A DNA stretch of 64,000 nucleotides, taken from contig NZ_MBTF01000038.1 of assembly GCF_002013915.1 (NCBI RefSeq), positions 124,001-188,000 on the forward strand. The letters are read 5' to 3'. Positions 17,888 through 27,499 of the stretch are shown here, piece by piece. The translations under genes were made by a program, and so were the position numbers. Every line of letters begins with the position of its first letter. Position 1 is the first letter of the stretch. The stretch is from Mucilaginibacter pedocola (lineage in GTDB: Bacteria > Bacteroidota > Bacteroidia > Sphingobacteriales > Sphingobacteriaceae). Under the pieces are notes generated by a model. The model did no database searches and was not told the origin of the DNA. It saw nothing but the letters and a program-made list of their open reading frames with translations.

Positions 17888-18916
17888 CTACTGCAGCATG
17901 GCAACCGGTACAGGCGCGTTATCCGCTATCAGCCCTTCCATTTTTAGTTCTTCCCAAAACTCGGGCGGTATGGTGTTGCAGTTTACCGATGCTACTATCT
18001 CTTTTACCTGTTCGGGATTATGCGCACCCGGAATAATGGCCGATACCACATCCGGCGCAGCGCTGAACTGCAGGGCGGCAGATAGTAGGCTCACATCGTG
18101 CCGCTCGGCTATGGCACGTATAGCACCCAGCTTTTTAGCGGCTGCTCGCGGATACTCGTTACCGTAATTATAACGCGGCTTACCGGCCAGGAAACCCGCA
18201 TTTAGCGGCGCGCCAACCACTACCGAAATGCCCCTATCGGCGCAAAGCGGAAACACCTTGTTCAGCTCGCACTCGTGGTGTATCAATGAGTATTGGGTAG
18301 CCGAGAGAAAGATGTCAGGATCAGCAACTTCAAGCGTGCGCAAAATAGGCTCCAGTCGGTTAACGCCTATCCCCCAACCTTTAATAATGCCTTCTTCGCG
18401 CATTTTGGTAAGTTCGGGCATGGCGCCCTGTTGGGCAGCTTTAAAGTATTCTACCCAGTTCTCGTTCATATCCACATTCTCGGGCGATATATCATGTATA
18501 AATACAATATCCAATGATGATACACCCATGCGCTGCAAAGTATCTTCGATACTGCGGCGCGTGCCCGAGGCGGTATAATCGTACCGGTAGCCAAAATTGT
18601 GGTTTCCTTTCCAAATATTTTGCCCAACATCAAAGTTCTCGTGCGGGTATAATATGCGCCCAACCTTTGATGATAAGGTATACTCGTGCTTGGGCTTGTT
18701 GGCCAAAAATACGCCCATGCGGTGCTCGCTGATGCCCATACCATAAAGCGGCGAGGTATCATAATACCGAATGCCTGCAGTCCAGGCGGCCTCCATGGTT
18801 TCGTAAGCCGAGCGGTCGTCGTTCACCCGAAAGCCGTTGCCTATGGCTACCCCACCCAGCCCCAGCCGGGTTAAAGGGCGGTACCTTGTTTGGTTACGTT
18901 GAAAATGTGTTTCCAT
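17888..18916 (-). CDS. Aldo/keto reductase
   Basis: 342 residues. TIM-barrel AKR signature: GIRYYDTSPLYGMGISEHRMG contains the catalytic Asp and Tyr, TLSSKVGR the Lys and IVFIHDIS the His of the tetrad. It resembles the D-threo-aldose 1-dehydrogenase/pyridoxal dehydrogenase-like AKR group and uses NAD(P)(H) in the cytoplasm. Substrate unknown; sugars, aldehydes or pyridoxal are all possible. A LysR-type regulator is encoded just upstream on the same strand, and the intervening space carries a motif shared with another promoter region at 26264. Confidence 0.9.
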   Translation of the reverse strand: METHFQRNQTRYRPLTRLGLGGVAIGNGFRVNDDRSAYETMEAAWTAGIRYYDTSPLYGMGISEHRMGVFLANKPKHEYTLSSKVGRILYPHENFDVGQNIWKGNHNFGYRYDYTASGTRRSIEDTLQRMGVSSLDIVFIHDISPENVDMNENWVEYFKAAQQGAMPELTKMREEGIIKGWGIGVNRLEPILRTLEVADPDIFLSATQYSLIHHECELNKVFPLCADRGISVVVGAPLNAGFLAGKPRYNYGNEYPRAAAKKLGAIRAIAERHDVSLLSAALQFSAAPDVVSAIIPGAHNPEQVKEIVASVNCNTIPPEFWEELKMEGLIADNAPVPVAMLQ

Positions 18917-19020
18917 ATTGTGTATGATGTTTAGTGGCGTGTTGCGAAAGACGAAAAGCAGCAGCCTTGCCGCTCATATAAATTTCGCATTAAATACACT
19001 GATATATAAATAGTTACACT

Positions 19021-19034
19021 AATAACACCTATAA
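19021..19034. promoter_or_regulatory. ATAACACCTATA motif upstream of aldo/keto reductase
   Basis: AATAACACCTATAA is the reverse complement of a 13-base match at 26264-26276 (divergent ABM/hydrolase promoter) and a 12-base match at 59731-59742. It lies 105 bases upstream of the reductase start and is followed by ACTGATG, as is the 26264 copy. Possible LysR-type operator. Confidence 0.45.
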
Positions 19035-19167
19035 ACAAACTGATGATAAGCGCATTACAGGGGTACCAAATGCCATGTTATACCTGGCTGAATGGCGGAA
19101 AGTCATGATGGAAGGAATAGCCCTGCTAAACCCGTGGGGGCGGGCAGCAAGGCCAATTAGGAGGGTA

Positions 19168-20088
19168 TTAGTTCAGCACCTTTTCGGTGCAGGCGGACCG
19201 TTTTTTTGACAGGATGGCCTCCAGTTGCTTTATCTCGTCGGCGCAGGCCGTTACCTTGCGTTTACCAAAATAAAGGGTATTTTCTACCGGCGGGCTGCCT
19301 GCCCATGCCAGTTTGATAAGGCCAGCGGCTATCTCCTGCCTGCACATAAAATCGGGCATCACGGCGAAGCCTTTGTTATTGCTGAGGCATCGCAATATCG
19401 AACCATAATGCGGCACCACATAGTTGGGCCTAAAGCCGGGCAAACCATTAAAACTTGCCGACCAAAAGCCTTTAAGGTGTTCCATATCTGCAGCGGTGGT
19501 GTACCAAACCTGGGTGGTTAGCCAATCTTTCACGGCCTGCATGTCGCTTGCCGCTAATAGCTGGTTTAGTTCGGTTGTATCGGTTTTGCCACCGCATATC
19601 AGTACAATACGTTCGGTGGTAAATGGTGTGTATTCCAGGTTGTGCTGGCTGCCTTTGTGGGGCGTAAGTATGAGGTCTAACGTACCATTATTTAATTCTT
19701 GTAGTAGTTGCGCATGATCGCCAAAGCGGGTTATCAGGTTAAAAGGCAGTTCGGAAACGTGCTCTTCCAGTATATATTGAAATATCTCCATCGACATACC
19801 TACGCTTACGGTAGATTTCTCGGACTTAGGCCGGCGGTGGAATATATTCTCGGCCTCTTCCAGCTTATTCATATGCTCGATGATGTAGTTATACAACATA
19901 GTGCCCCTTTCGGTAGCAATCATTTTGCGGGTATCGCGGTCAAAAAGGCGGTTGCCGGTATAAGTTTCCAGCGAGCTTAAATGCAGGCTTACGCCGGGCT
20001 GCGAAATAAAAAGGGCCTGTGCGGCGGCAGATAGCGTGCCGGCTTCGTAAATAACTTTAAAAGTCCTGAACCACTCGAGATTTAACAT
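19168..20088 (-). CDS. LysR-family transcriptional regulator
   Basis: 306 residues. N-terminal winged HTH: FRTFKVIYEAGTLSAAAQAL then FISQPGVSLHLSSLE, a normal LysR recognition helix; residues from about 90 form the two-lobed effector-binding domain. Likely activates its neighbours in response to a small molecule. The aldo/keto reductase (downstream, same strand) and the hydrolase immediately upstream (37-base gap) are the obvious candidates. The shared ATAACACCTATA motif is a candidate binding site. Slightly long C-terminal tail is basic (SKKRSACTEKVLN). Confidence 0.9.
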   Translation of the reverse strand: MLNLEWFRTFKVIYEAGTLSAAAQALFISQPGVSLHLSSLETYTGNRLFDRDTRKMIATERGTMLYNYIIEHMNKLEEAENIFHRRPKSEKSTVSVGMSMEIFQYILEEHVSELPFNLITRFGDHAQLLQELNNGTLDLILTPHKGSQHNLEYTPFTTERIVLICGGKTDTTELNQLLAASDMQAVKDWLTTQVWYTTAADMEHLKGFWSASFNGLPGFRPNYVVPHYGSILRCLSNNKGFAVMPDFMCRQEIAAGLIKLAWAGSPPVENTLYFGKRKVTACADEIKQLEAILSKKRSACTEKVLN

Positions 20089-20125
20089 GTGCTGTGTGTT
20101 TAATTGTGAATAGATGGTATAATTT

Positions 20126-20965
20126 TCAGGCTCTTTCGTCCAGCCAGTTAATAATGTCGCGCACTACAATGCCGTTGTATTTGTCGTTCAGCAGATCATG
20201 GTAATGCCCTTCGTATAATTTCAGTTGCTTATCGGCCGATGCGGCGTGCTCCATGAAATATTGGCTTCCCTCGGGCTTGGTGGCTTTATCGGCAGTGCCG
20301 TGGAGTATCAGCAAGGGCAATTTTATTTGCGGAATCTGCGCCTCCAGGTATTTTGAAGCGGCAAAAAGCTGCTGCATGGTTTTATTGGGCTGAACCTCGT
20401 TCTCCATTAATGGATCATTGTTCAGCCTGTCGGTTACCGCCTGGTCGCGCGAAAAATCTTCGTTTTTCAACTTCACCAACTTAGCATGCGGAATAATATA
20501 GCTAAGCAGTTTAATAAAGGCCACAGCAAAGGCCGGGGCGGGTATGCGGAAGGCAAAACTTGCGCAAATAAGCCCGCGCAGCTTGCTCTGGTTATCGGCA
20601 GCAAACACCGAAGCGAACACGCCGCCTGCACTATGCCCGTACAAAAACACAGGTACATTACGATGTGCGGCTACAGCAATGTTGTAGAATTGGTCAATGT
20701 CCTTACTTACATCATGGTAGTCGGCTATATAATACCGCTCCCCGTTCGACCGGCCGCGCCCCCTGAGGTCGAGCGCGTAAGCCTCGTATTGATGCTCGTT
20801 GAGTTGCAGGGCGAATTGGTCGTAATACGCACTGTGCGAATTTAGCCCGTGTACGATAAGTACCAGCGCTTTTGGTTTACCCTCTACGCGCCAGTTGCGG
20901 TAAAAAATACGCACACCATCGGCACCGGTAAATGATGATGTTTTAAGGTTGGTTGTTGTTTGCAT
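20126..20965 (-). CDS. Alpha/beta hydrolase, monoacylglycerol-lipase-like
   Basis: 279 residues using the ATG at 20965 (MQTTTNLK); an earlier in-frame ATG at 21025 adds an unrelated leader. Features of the serine aminopeptidase S33/MGL group: LIVHGLNSHSAYYDQFA, DLRGRGRSNG, nucleophile LYGHSAGGVFAS, LILHGTADKAT and the His in YEGHYHDLLND. It likely cleaves monoacylglycerols or lysophospholipids in the cytoplasm. No signal peptide. Located 37 bases upstream of the LysR gene, probably cotranscribed with it. Confidence 0.87.
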   Translation of the reverse strand: MQTTTNLKTSSFTGADGVRIFYRNWRVEGKPKALVLIVHGLNSHSAYYDQFALQLNEHQYEAYALDLRGRGRSNGERYYIADYHDVSKDIDQFYNIAVAAHRNVPVFLYGHSAGGVFASVFAADNQSKLRGLICASFAFRIPAPAFAVAFIKLLSYIIPHAKLVKLKNEDFSRDQAVTDRLNNDPLMENEVQPNKTMQQLFAASKYLEAQIPQIKLPLLILHGTADKATKPEGSQYFMEHAASADKQLKLYEGHYHDLLNDKYNGIVVRDIINWLDERA

Positions 20966-21169
20966 ACTCTTACAGAGCGTAAAAGCGTGCCAAACAAAAC
21001 CATCACGCATCGCCAATGGGAACAATCACACAATGTACTATAAATCAATAAGTTAAAATCAATTCTACTTTTTACCAATATCCCTAAAAAACAAATGCCT
21101 CCGAAAATTTCGGAGGCGTAATTTATAAACTCCGTAAGCTTCGGAGGCAGGGCGTTATTAGAGCTATGC

Positions 21170-23122
21170 TTAACTACAGAAATCTTCTTTACGGATACCC
21201 AGTTTAGCCATGCGCGATTCGAGAGTGGTGGGCTTGAGGTTGAGCAATTCGGCAGCGCCATTTTCGCCGCGTATGCGCCCGTTGGCGCGCTTCAATACCG
21301 ATATAATGTAATCGCGCTCGGTATCTTGCTGTACTTGTTTTACATCGCTTAGGTTACCTATATTCACCTTTGAGGATGTCTCGGGGGCTATCACATTAAG
21401 GCTTCGTTTCAGTTCTAAGCGGCATTTGCCATCGTTCAGGATAACCGAACGTTCGAGGGTGTTTTCCAATTCGCGGATGTTGCCCGGCCAGTTGTAGGCA
21501 TACATTTCTTCCAGCATGGTATCGGATATCCCGAGAAATTCTTTCCCAAACTCTTTACAAAACTTCTGGCCAAAAAAGTCGGCCAGCGCGGTTATATCGG
21601 TTTTACGTTCGCGCAGCGGTGGTAACGTTATGGGGAATACGTTAAGGCGGTAATACAGATCGAGCCTGAAATTACCTGCCGCCACCTCCTTCTCCAAATT
21701 ACGGTTGGTAGCGGCTACAATGCGCACATCCACTTTTTTTGACTGATGGCCGCCCACATACTCTATTTCTTTTTCCTGCAATACCCTCAGCAATTTCACC
21801 TGCATATCGGGCTGTAATTCGCCTATTTCATCCAGAAAGATGGTGCCCCCATCCGCCAGTTCGAACTTGCCCTTACGCTTCTCGAAGGCCCCGGTAAAGG
21901 CCCCTTTTTCGTGCCCGAATAATTCCGACTCGATAAGTGTTGCGGGTATGGCGGCGCAATTCACTTTTATAAAAGGCTCGTTTTTACGGGGCGAAAGTTC
22001 GTGTATGGCCAAAGCAGCGCTTTCTTTGCCCGTTCCGCTTTCTCCAAGTATCAACACCGAAGTATTGTAAAGGGCAACCTGGGCAATAAGGTCTAATGCG
22101 GCCAGCAGCAATGGGTGATCGCCAATAATGTTTTTGAATTTTGAGCGGTGCCCGGCATCATCGCTCGGCATAGTGGGTTTGGGTGCCGTCCAGGCCACGG
22201 AGCGTTCGTATTGAAAAAGCGTATCGGTAATATTGGTGAGCTGCGCTTTTAAGCGGTTAAGCAAATTCACATTGCAGGGGCCGTAAAAATTGCGCTGCCG
22301 GCTGTAAAAAAAGTAGTTAACAGTATTACCATTGCTGGCCACTATAGGGTAGGCCATATACGATTCTATCTTAAAATAATCGAACAAAATACCCTGCGGC
22401 TGGTTGCCGAACGAGCCCGACTTAAGCCCGCCGTTATTCAATATCAGGGCATCGCCGCCGGTATTCAGCTCCTCTATGGCAAAGGCAATATCCTTACCCT
22501 GCAAGCCTGTAATGGCGCTTATCTCTTTATCGCCAATAAGCTGGTACTCGTTAAAACCCGTGCGCAGGTAGCCAATGTTTGATGGTTTGCCACCACCCGA
22601 TGTAGACGATGATACAATAAGATCAAAGGGTAAAAGCGACTGAACCAATTGCGCTGCGTTCAATAATTTTTGCTCGGCACTCAGCTTTCCTTCGCTTATG
22701 GCCTGTAGCTGGGTCTGCAAAAGTTCTTCTTGCCGCAGGCGGGTTTCCAGGCTATGCTTGTGGCGGTACCAGGCAATATCTAAAGTAACCAGCAGGTCCT
22801 TCTCGCGGAAGGGCTTAACCAAAAAACCATAAGGCTCAGTCGCCTTGGCTTCTTCCAATACCTTTTGGCTGGAATTTGCCGAGAGGTAAATAAAGGCTAT
22901 GTTGGCGCCTCTCAGTTTCCGAGCCAGATCTATACCGGTGCTTTTGCCGCTCAGCCTGATGTCCAGCAGTACCAAATCGGCCTTTTCGCGCTGCAGGCTA
23001 TGGTCGGCTTCCTCGGCAGATGCAGCAATACCCGTTACCGTGTAGCCCGCCTGCACCAAAATAAGCCGCAGCGCATTAGCTACAATAAATTCATCCTCAA
23101 CAATAAGTATCTTTTTGCTCAT
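21170..23122 (-). CDS. NtrC-like sigma-54 activator with receiver domain
   Basis: 650 residues. Receiver domain 1-125 with phosphoacceptor D54 (LVLLDIRLSG) and KPF; a GAF-like middle region about 150-330; an AAA+ sigma-54 interaction domain about 330-570 with Walker A GESGTGKES, the ESELFGHEKGAFTGA loop that contacts sigma-54, and FLDEIGE; and a Fis-type HTH at the C-terminus (NGAAELLNLKPTTLESRMAKL). It activates transcription from -24/-12 promoters after phosphorylation. Encoded 13 bases after the TPR kinase gene, its evident cognate sensor. I saw no convincing GG-N10-GC promoter in the window. Confidence 0.94.
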   Translation of the reverse strand: MSKKILIVEDEFIVANALRLILVQAGYTVTGIAASAEEADHSLQREKADLVLLDIRLSGKSTGIDLARKLRGANIAFIYLSANSSQKVLEEAKATEPYGFLVKPFREKDLLVTLDIAWYRHKHSLETRLRQEELLQTQLQAISEGKLSAEQKLLNAAQLVQSLLPFDLIVSSSTSGGGKPSNIGYLRTGFNEYQLIGDKEISAITGLQGKDIAFAIEELNTGGDALILNNGGLKSGSFGNQPQGILFDYFKIESYMAYPIVASNGNTVNYFFYSRQRNFYGPCNVNLLNRLKAQLTNITDTLFQYERSVAWTAPKPTMPSDDAGHRSKFKNIIGDHPLLLAALDLIAQVALYNTSVLILGESGTGKESAALAIHELSPRKNEPFIKVNCAAIPATLIESELFGHEKGAFTGAFEKRKGKFELADGGTIFLDEIGELQPDMQVKLLRVLQEKEIEYVGGHQSKKVDVRIVAATNRNLEKEVAAGNFRLDLYYRLNVFPITLPPLRERKTDITALADFFGQKFCKEFGKEFLGISDTMLEEMYAYNWPGNIRELENTLERSVILNDGKCRLELKRSLNVIAPETSSKVNIGNLSDVKQVQQDTERDYIISVLKRANGRIRGENGAAELLNLKPTTLESRMAKLGIRKEDFCS

Positions 23123-23135
23123 TTATACTAATGTT

Positions 23136-25628
23136 TTAAGGCAGCCCCTGCCCCTGCCCCTGCTCGCGGCTAAACACCCTAAATTTAACTGTTATATGCA
23201 CGCCGTTGTTATTTTCTATCTTAAAATCTCCGTTTAGCTGTTTTGCCAGCCCCTGTATCAGCCCCAGCCCCAACGAACTATTTTCGCTTGCCTCTATGCC
23301 TTCGGGCAAGCCTGTGCCGTTATCAGATACCTTAAGCACCAGGTGCGTTTCGCCATCGCGTTTCAGGCTTATATCTACCACGCCGCGCTCGCTATGCAAA
23401 AAAGCATATTTTATTGCATTTACTATACTTTCGGTTACAATTAAGCCCAAAGGTATAGCTTGCGATACATCGAGGTCTATTTCCTCAATATCCTGCTTAA
23501 AAATTATCTGGTTGCCGGCATCAAAACTTTCGTGCAGGTAGCGCACCAGGTCGGCAAAATATTCGGGCATAGCAATGGTATCGGTATTCTCGTCCTGGTA
23601 AAGCTTTTGATGGATGATGGATATGGCCTGCATCCGCCTCAGGCTATCCTTTATAGCCATTACCGAAGCCTTATCCTTCAGGTAAACCGATTGCGACAGC
23701 AGCAAGCCTGTAACCATTTGCAGGTTGTTTTTTACCCGGTGGTGAACCTCTTTCAACAACCATTCCTTCTCTTTTAGCAATTTGTCTTTATCGGTATTTA
23801 TACTTTCCAAATACGTATTCTTTTGGTCGAGCTCGCGCTGATTGGCCTCCAGTTTACGGTTGGCGTTTCGCTTAATAATATACATCCAAATAAGCAGCAC
23901 TATAATGATACCCAGCAGCACCGATCCGGCCAGGGTGCGGTTTTTTGTTCTGTTTGCTTCGGCTGCGGTTAGCTGCGCTACCTGGTTTTTGGTATTGAGC
24001 AGTTTTATATCGTTATCCTTTTTTTCGGCCTCGTATTTTATCAGCAGTTCGCGGGTCTTTTTTATCTGGTCGTAACTGTAAACCGAATCTATAATATCAT
24101 AACTTTTTTGCAGGTCGCGAATGGCCGGGAGATACCTCTTCTCCGTCGAATCTATTTTAAATAAGTTATGGTAATAATTGCCCGTGCCCTGCATGTTTTG
24201 GTCGGATGTATACTCCTTTGCTATTTCGAGCAGCTCGCGAGCACGCTTGGTATTGCCTATAACGCGGTAAAAACCGGATATCTGAGCATACACACTCGGA
24301 AACTCATCGTGCATATACTCTTTGGGGAAATTAGCGGCCATTGCCAAAAATGTGTTGTAATTCTCTTCGGCAAGAGGATACCGCTTCAGGTCCTCGTTTA
24401 TGCGCCCCGTTAAATAGGCAATATGCATTTTCTCGAAATAGCTGGTTGGCGGGCGCTTACTGGTGAATTGGTTAAGCAACTGCAGCGCTTTGGCCGGCTT
24501 GCCAAGTATATTCAGTACAGATACCTTGCCCACTACCGGCCTAAACCAAAACATACTTACCTCGGGCGTAATGGCGGCAAGTGCTTTATCGTACCAAAGC
24601 AAAGCTTCTTCCTGTTTCATCAAACGCTCTAACAACAAGGCCTTACGGGTATAAAAAAAGCTCAGCAAGGCCGAATCGGGTTTAGAGCGGAGGCTTTCGA
24701 GGCTTTTGTTAGAATACTCTAACGATTGTGTAAGGTGCCCGTTGCGGTAGGCAAGGTAGGCCAAACCATCGTAAGGGTATTGCTGCTGGGTAAACTTAAT
24801 ACCTCGCGCCAACTTTACCACATCAACCAGCATACGTTCGGCAACATCATAACGTTTGGCAACAAAATATTCTATATTAACCAGCGACAGTGCCTCTATC
24901 TCGCCGGGTTTATTGCCTGTTTGCCTGTTAACACGCAAGGCATCTTCAAAATACTTTAGCCTGGCCGGGTCGCCATAGTGCAAAGCCTGGCCTGCGTTTA
25001 AAAGTGCACGCGCGTAAGCATTTTTGCTGCGCATTTGGCTGGCCTGTTTTACTACGTCCTCAAATAGTTTCCGGCTTTCATCGTCGTGCCCGGTTTGGGC
25101 CAGTAGTTGGGCTTTAAGCGTACTGCTCTCTAAACGCCATACATCAAATGCTCCGCCGCTAAGTAGTACGGCCTCGTTGATGTACTTTGTTGCTTCGGCA
25201 ATATCGGTGTCATCAACACCGGGCTTAAAAAGCAAATAGGCGCCAAGTTCGGCAAGCAGTTGCAACCTTGGCGCGCCTTGTGTTTTGGCCAGCAGCATGC
25301 GTGCTTCGGCTATTTTGCCTGCATCTATCAGCTTACTGCCTGCCGATGGTGTGCCGTTGCTATAGCCTTCGTTATAGGCCAACAACGGGCTAAGCCCGTA
25401 AAGCTTGCAGGGGATGCGTACGGCACTATCCATATCAACCTGCCCCTGGCTTATGGTGTGTATATATTGCGCGGTGATACGTATGAGCAGGCGTTGCCGG
25501 GCCACATCGGGGTAGCCGCTTTTGTTGGTTTGGGCAAATGCTGTTAGGCTCATAAACGCCAACAATAGCATAGCCCCTAAAGCCATACCGAATAATTTAA
25601 GCGAACGGTAATTGCATGTAAGCGGCAT
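23136..25628 (-). CDS. TPR-containing histidine kinase (HisKA_2), periplasmic sensor
   Basis: About 830 residues from MPLTCNYRSLKLFGM; starts at 25682 and 25586 are also possible, the last giving the shortest signal peptide. A signal sequence ending SLTAFAQ is followed by roughly 550 residues of helical TPR-like repeats, a single TM segment (GIIIVLLIWMYII), a short coiled coil, and a HisKA_2/HATPase module beginning EVHHRVKNNLQ about 200 residues from the end, with N-box ESIVNAIKYAF and DNGTGLPEG. It senses an unknown signal in the periplasm and should phosphorylate the sigma-54 activator encoded immediately downstream. Confidence 0.9.
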   Translation of the reverse strand: MPLTCNYRSLKLFGMALGAMLLLAFMSLTAFAQTNKSGYPDVARQRLLIRITAQYIHTISQGQVDMDSAVRIPCKLYGLSPLLAYNEGYSNGTPSAGSKLIDAGKIAEARMLLAKTQGAPRLQLLAELGAYLLFKPGVDDTDIAEATKYINEAVLLSGGAFDVWRLESSTLKAQLLAQTGHDDESRKLFEDVVKQASQMRSKNAYARALLNAGQALHYGDPARLKYFEDALRVNRQTGNKPGEIEALSLVNIEYFVAKRYDVAERMLVDVVKLARGIKFTQQQYPYDGLAYLAYRNGHLTQSLEYSNKSLESLRSKPDSALLSFFYTRKALLLERLMKQEEALLWYDKALAAITPEVSMFWFRPVVGKVSVLNILGKPAKALQLLNQFTSKRPPTSYFEKMHIAYLTGRINEDLKRYPLAEENYNTFLAMAANFPKEYMHDEFPSVYAQISGFYRVIGNTKRARELLEIAKEYTSDQNMQGTGNYYHNLFKIDSTEKRYLPAIRDLQKSYDIIDSVYSYDQIKKTRELLIKYEAEKKDNDIKLLNTKNQVAQLTAAEANRTKNRTLAGSVLLGIIIVLLIWMYIIKRNANRKLEANQRELDQKNTYLESINTDKDKLLKEKEWLLKEVHHRVKNNLQMVTGLLLSQSVYLKDKASVMAIKDSLRRMQAISIIHQKLYQDENTDTIAMPEYFADLVRYLHESFDAGNQIIFKQDIEEIDLDVSQAIPLGLIVTESIVNAIKYAFLHSERGVVDISLKRDGETHLVLKVSDNGTGLPEGIEASENSSLGLGLIQGLAKQLNGDFKIENNNGVHITVKFRVFSREQGQGQGLP

Positions 25629-25744
25629 ACCCAATGGTTTAAGGTTACAGGTATATAGCAGAAAAACGAATATAACAAACACGCCGCATTATACCGGCAT
25701 ACAACACCGGCGCGTGCCCGCCATCAGTTGCGGGTTGTTGAAAG

Positions 25745-25778
25745 CGCAAAAGGGGAACCGGACTGTGCCTGTTCCCCT
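25745..25778 (-). terminator. Terminator of the ABM gene (minus strand)
   Basis: AGGGGAAC (25751-25758) pairs with GTTCCCCT (25771-25778); read on the minus strand it is followed by TTTTGCG. It ends the transcript of the ABM gene at 25858-26154. Confidence 0.7.
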
Positions 25779-25857
25779 CGTGTTGGGCAGTTATGTTCTG
25801 TAGCGGTATTTTAGGTCTGTTTTTCATCGGCAATAGCCTGTAAAATAATACGAATAG

Positions 25858-26154
25858 CTAAATGGGCGTTGTCATGATCACTTCGCGTTTTTCTAACAGC
25901 GGCAGTATGCGGCCCAATACCAATTGCCTGAAATAAGGCGACTCCTGGTGGCGTTTTTGCGAGGCCTCGTTGCTGTAGCCTTCAAACAGTATAATGGTAT
26001 TATCATCGGTACTGCAGCGGTTTATTTTGTAGCAAAGGTTGCCTTCTTCTTCCCAACTTTTTTGGGCCACACGTTTAAGCAGGAATATTACTTTGTCGGC
26101 CTGCCCATCTTTCACCTGCCATTTGGCAAATACATAAATACGTTTGTCGTTCAT
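25858..26154 (-). CDS. ABM-domain monooxygenase, second copy
   Basis: 98 residues, clear paralogue of the protein at 13383: YVFAKWQVKDGQADKVIFLL, SWEEEGNLCYKINRCSTDD and ILFEGYSNEASQKRHQESPY align along the full length, and both end in an EVxxTTP motif. Small ferredoxin-like quinol-monooxygenase fold. Divergent from the alpha/beta hydrolase at 26420, whereas the other ABM copy is co-directional with its hydrolase, so the pairing is preserved despite rearrangement. Confidence 0.83.
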   Translation of the reverse strand: MNDKRIYVFAKWQVKDGQADKVIFLLKRVAQKSWEEEGNLCYKINRCSTDDNTIILFEGYSNEASQKRHQESPYFRQLVLGRILPLLEKREVIMTTPI

Positions 26155-26263
26155 GGTTATAGTGTTAAGTTTTGTTTAGGATAGGCGTCAAGGCTTTTGC
26201 CGGGGAGCCTGTTAATCCATTTCAAATCTCGGTACCTGGTGATTATTAAATAAATAAGTTGGC

Positions 26264-26276
26264 TTATAGGTGTTAT
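26264..26276. promoter_or_regulatory. TTATAGGTGTTAT motif in divergent ABM/hydrolase promoter region
   Basis: Thirteen bases identical to the reverse complement of the site at 19021, followed by AAACTGATGG, and located midway between two divergent genes. Candidate LysR-type operator. Confidence 0.45.
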
Positions 26277-26419
26277 CACAAAACTGATGGACGGGTAAGC
26301 CATCTATCAGAAAAGCAATAGCACTTACTATTAAACTAATAAGCGCGGCAATGTTATAGGGCTAATTTTGGCTTGCGAGGGAGCGGCATCCGCCAGCCTT
26401 TATTCTAACATAAAACATT

Positions 26420-27307
26420 ATGCAAACCGAAAACACTCAAACCCAACAACGCATACATTACCGTAGCGCAGCCATTGGCCCGGTAAACATTTTTTACCGC
26501 GAGGCCGGCGACCCGGCCAAACCCACCCTTTTGCTGCTGCATGGCTTCCCCTCGTCATCGCACATGTTCCGCAACCTCATCAATTGGTTATCTGCCGATT
26601 TTCACCTCATAGCGCCCGATTATCCCGGCTTCGGGCATAGCAGCGCCCCGGCTCCGGAGGGTTTCGAATACAGCTTTGCCCATTTATCTGAAGTGATGGA
26701 AGCTTTTATAGACAGCCTTGGCTTAACAGAAGTTAGCCTGTACATGCAGGATTACGGCGGCCCCATCGGTTTCAGGATAGCCACCCGCAGGCCCAAACTG
26801 GTAAAGGCCCTTGTCATACAAAACGCCAATGCTTTTATGGAAGGGTTGGGCCCCGATGTGCAGGCCATTGGCGCTATGGCTGCAGCAGGTGGCGTAGACG
26901 GGTTGGATGAGGCAATAAACTATATGATGTCGGTAGAAGGCATAAAAGAGCAATACGTTTTTGGCACTGCCGACCCCGACGCCGTAAGCCCCGACAGCTA
27001 TTTAATGGACCACCTGTTTTTTGAAAACCCCGGCATCCGCGCCATACAAAAAATACTTTTTGATAATTACAGCAGCAACTTCCCGCTATACCCCGAGTGG
27101 CAGCAATACCTGCGCGAGTACCAACCACCGGCATTAATTACCTGGGGCGCAAACGACAAGATATTCCATGGCCCCGGTGCGCTGGCCTATAAAACCGTTC
27201 TGCCCGATGCCGAGGTGCATCTGTTTGATGGCGGGCATTTCCTGCTGGAAGAATATGGTTTGGAGGTAGCAGGATTGATTCGCACTTTCTTCCAAAAGCT
27301 GGGCTGA
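26420..27307 (+). CDS. Alpha/beta hydrolase, haloalkane-dehalogenase-like, second copy
   Basis: 295 residues, paralogous to 13751-14629. LLLLHGFPSSSHMFRNLI carries the oxyanion motif, YMQDYGGPIGFRIA the Asp nucleophile in the classical QDYGG context, TWGANDKIFHG and DGGHFLLEE the remaining acid and His. The QDYGG motif is nearer to true haloalkane dehalogenase/epoxide hydrolase enzymes than the MDYGA of its paralogue. Cytoplasmic. Probably shares a regulated divergent promoter with the ABM gene. Confidence 0.87.
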   Translation: MQTENTQTQQRIHYRSAAIGPVNIFYREAGDPAKPTLLLLHGFPSSSHMFRNLINWLSADFHLIAPDYPGFGHSSAPAPEGFEYSFAHLSEVMEAFIDSLGLTEVSLYMQDYGGPIGFRIATRRPKLVKALVIQNANAFMEGLGPDVQAIGAMAAAGGVDGLDEAINYMMSVEGIKEQYVFGTADPDAVSPDSYLMDHLFFENPGIRAIQKILFDNYSSNFPLYPEWQQYLREYQPPALITWGANDKIFHGPGALAYKTVLPDAEVHLFDGGHFLLEEYGLEVAGLIRTFFQKLG

Positions 27308-27499
27308 TAGCTAACCTATTACCGGGTGAGGTTGCTGTTATTTTTAGCTAGGGGGGCATGTTGAAGTAACTATAAGCCTGCTTATAGCAGCTATTAGTTT
27401 TCTGATAAACAAGCCGGTTATACTGCTCCTAAATTTGGCTTAGAGCATGTTAATGAAGCCTTTAAGGCTTTTACCAATAACCATAACCTTTTAAGCTAT

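Noticed and set aside
26371..26392. Possible sigma-54 promoter TTGGCTTGCGAGGGAGC before the hydrolase
   Set aside because: The GG to GC spacing is 11 rather than 10 bases and the -12 context is poor.
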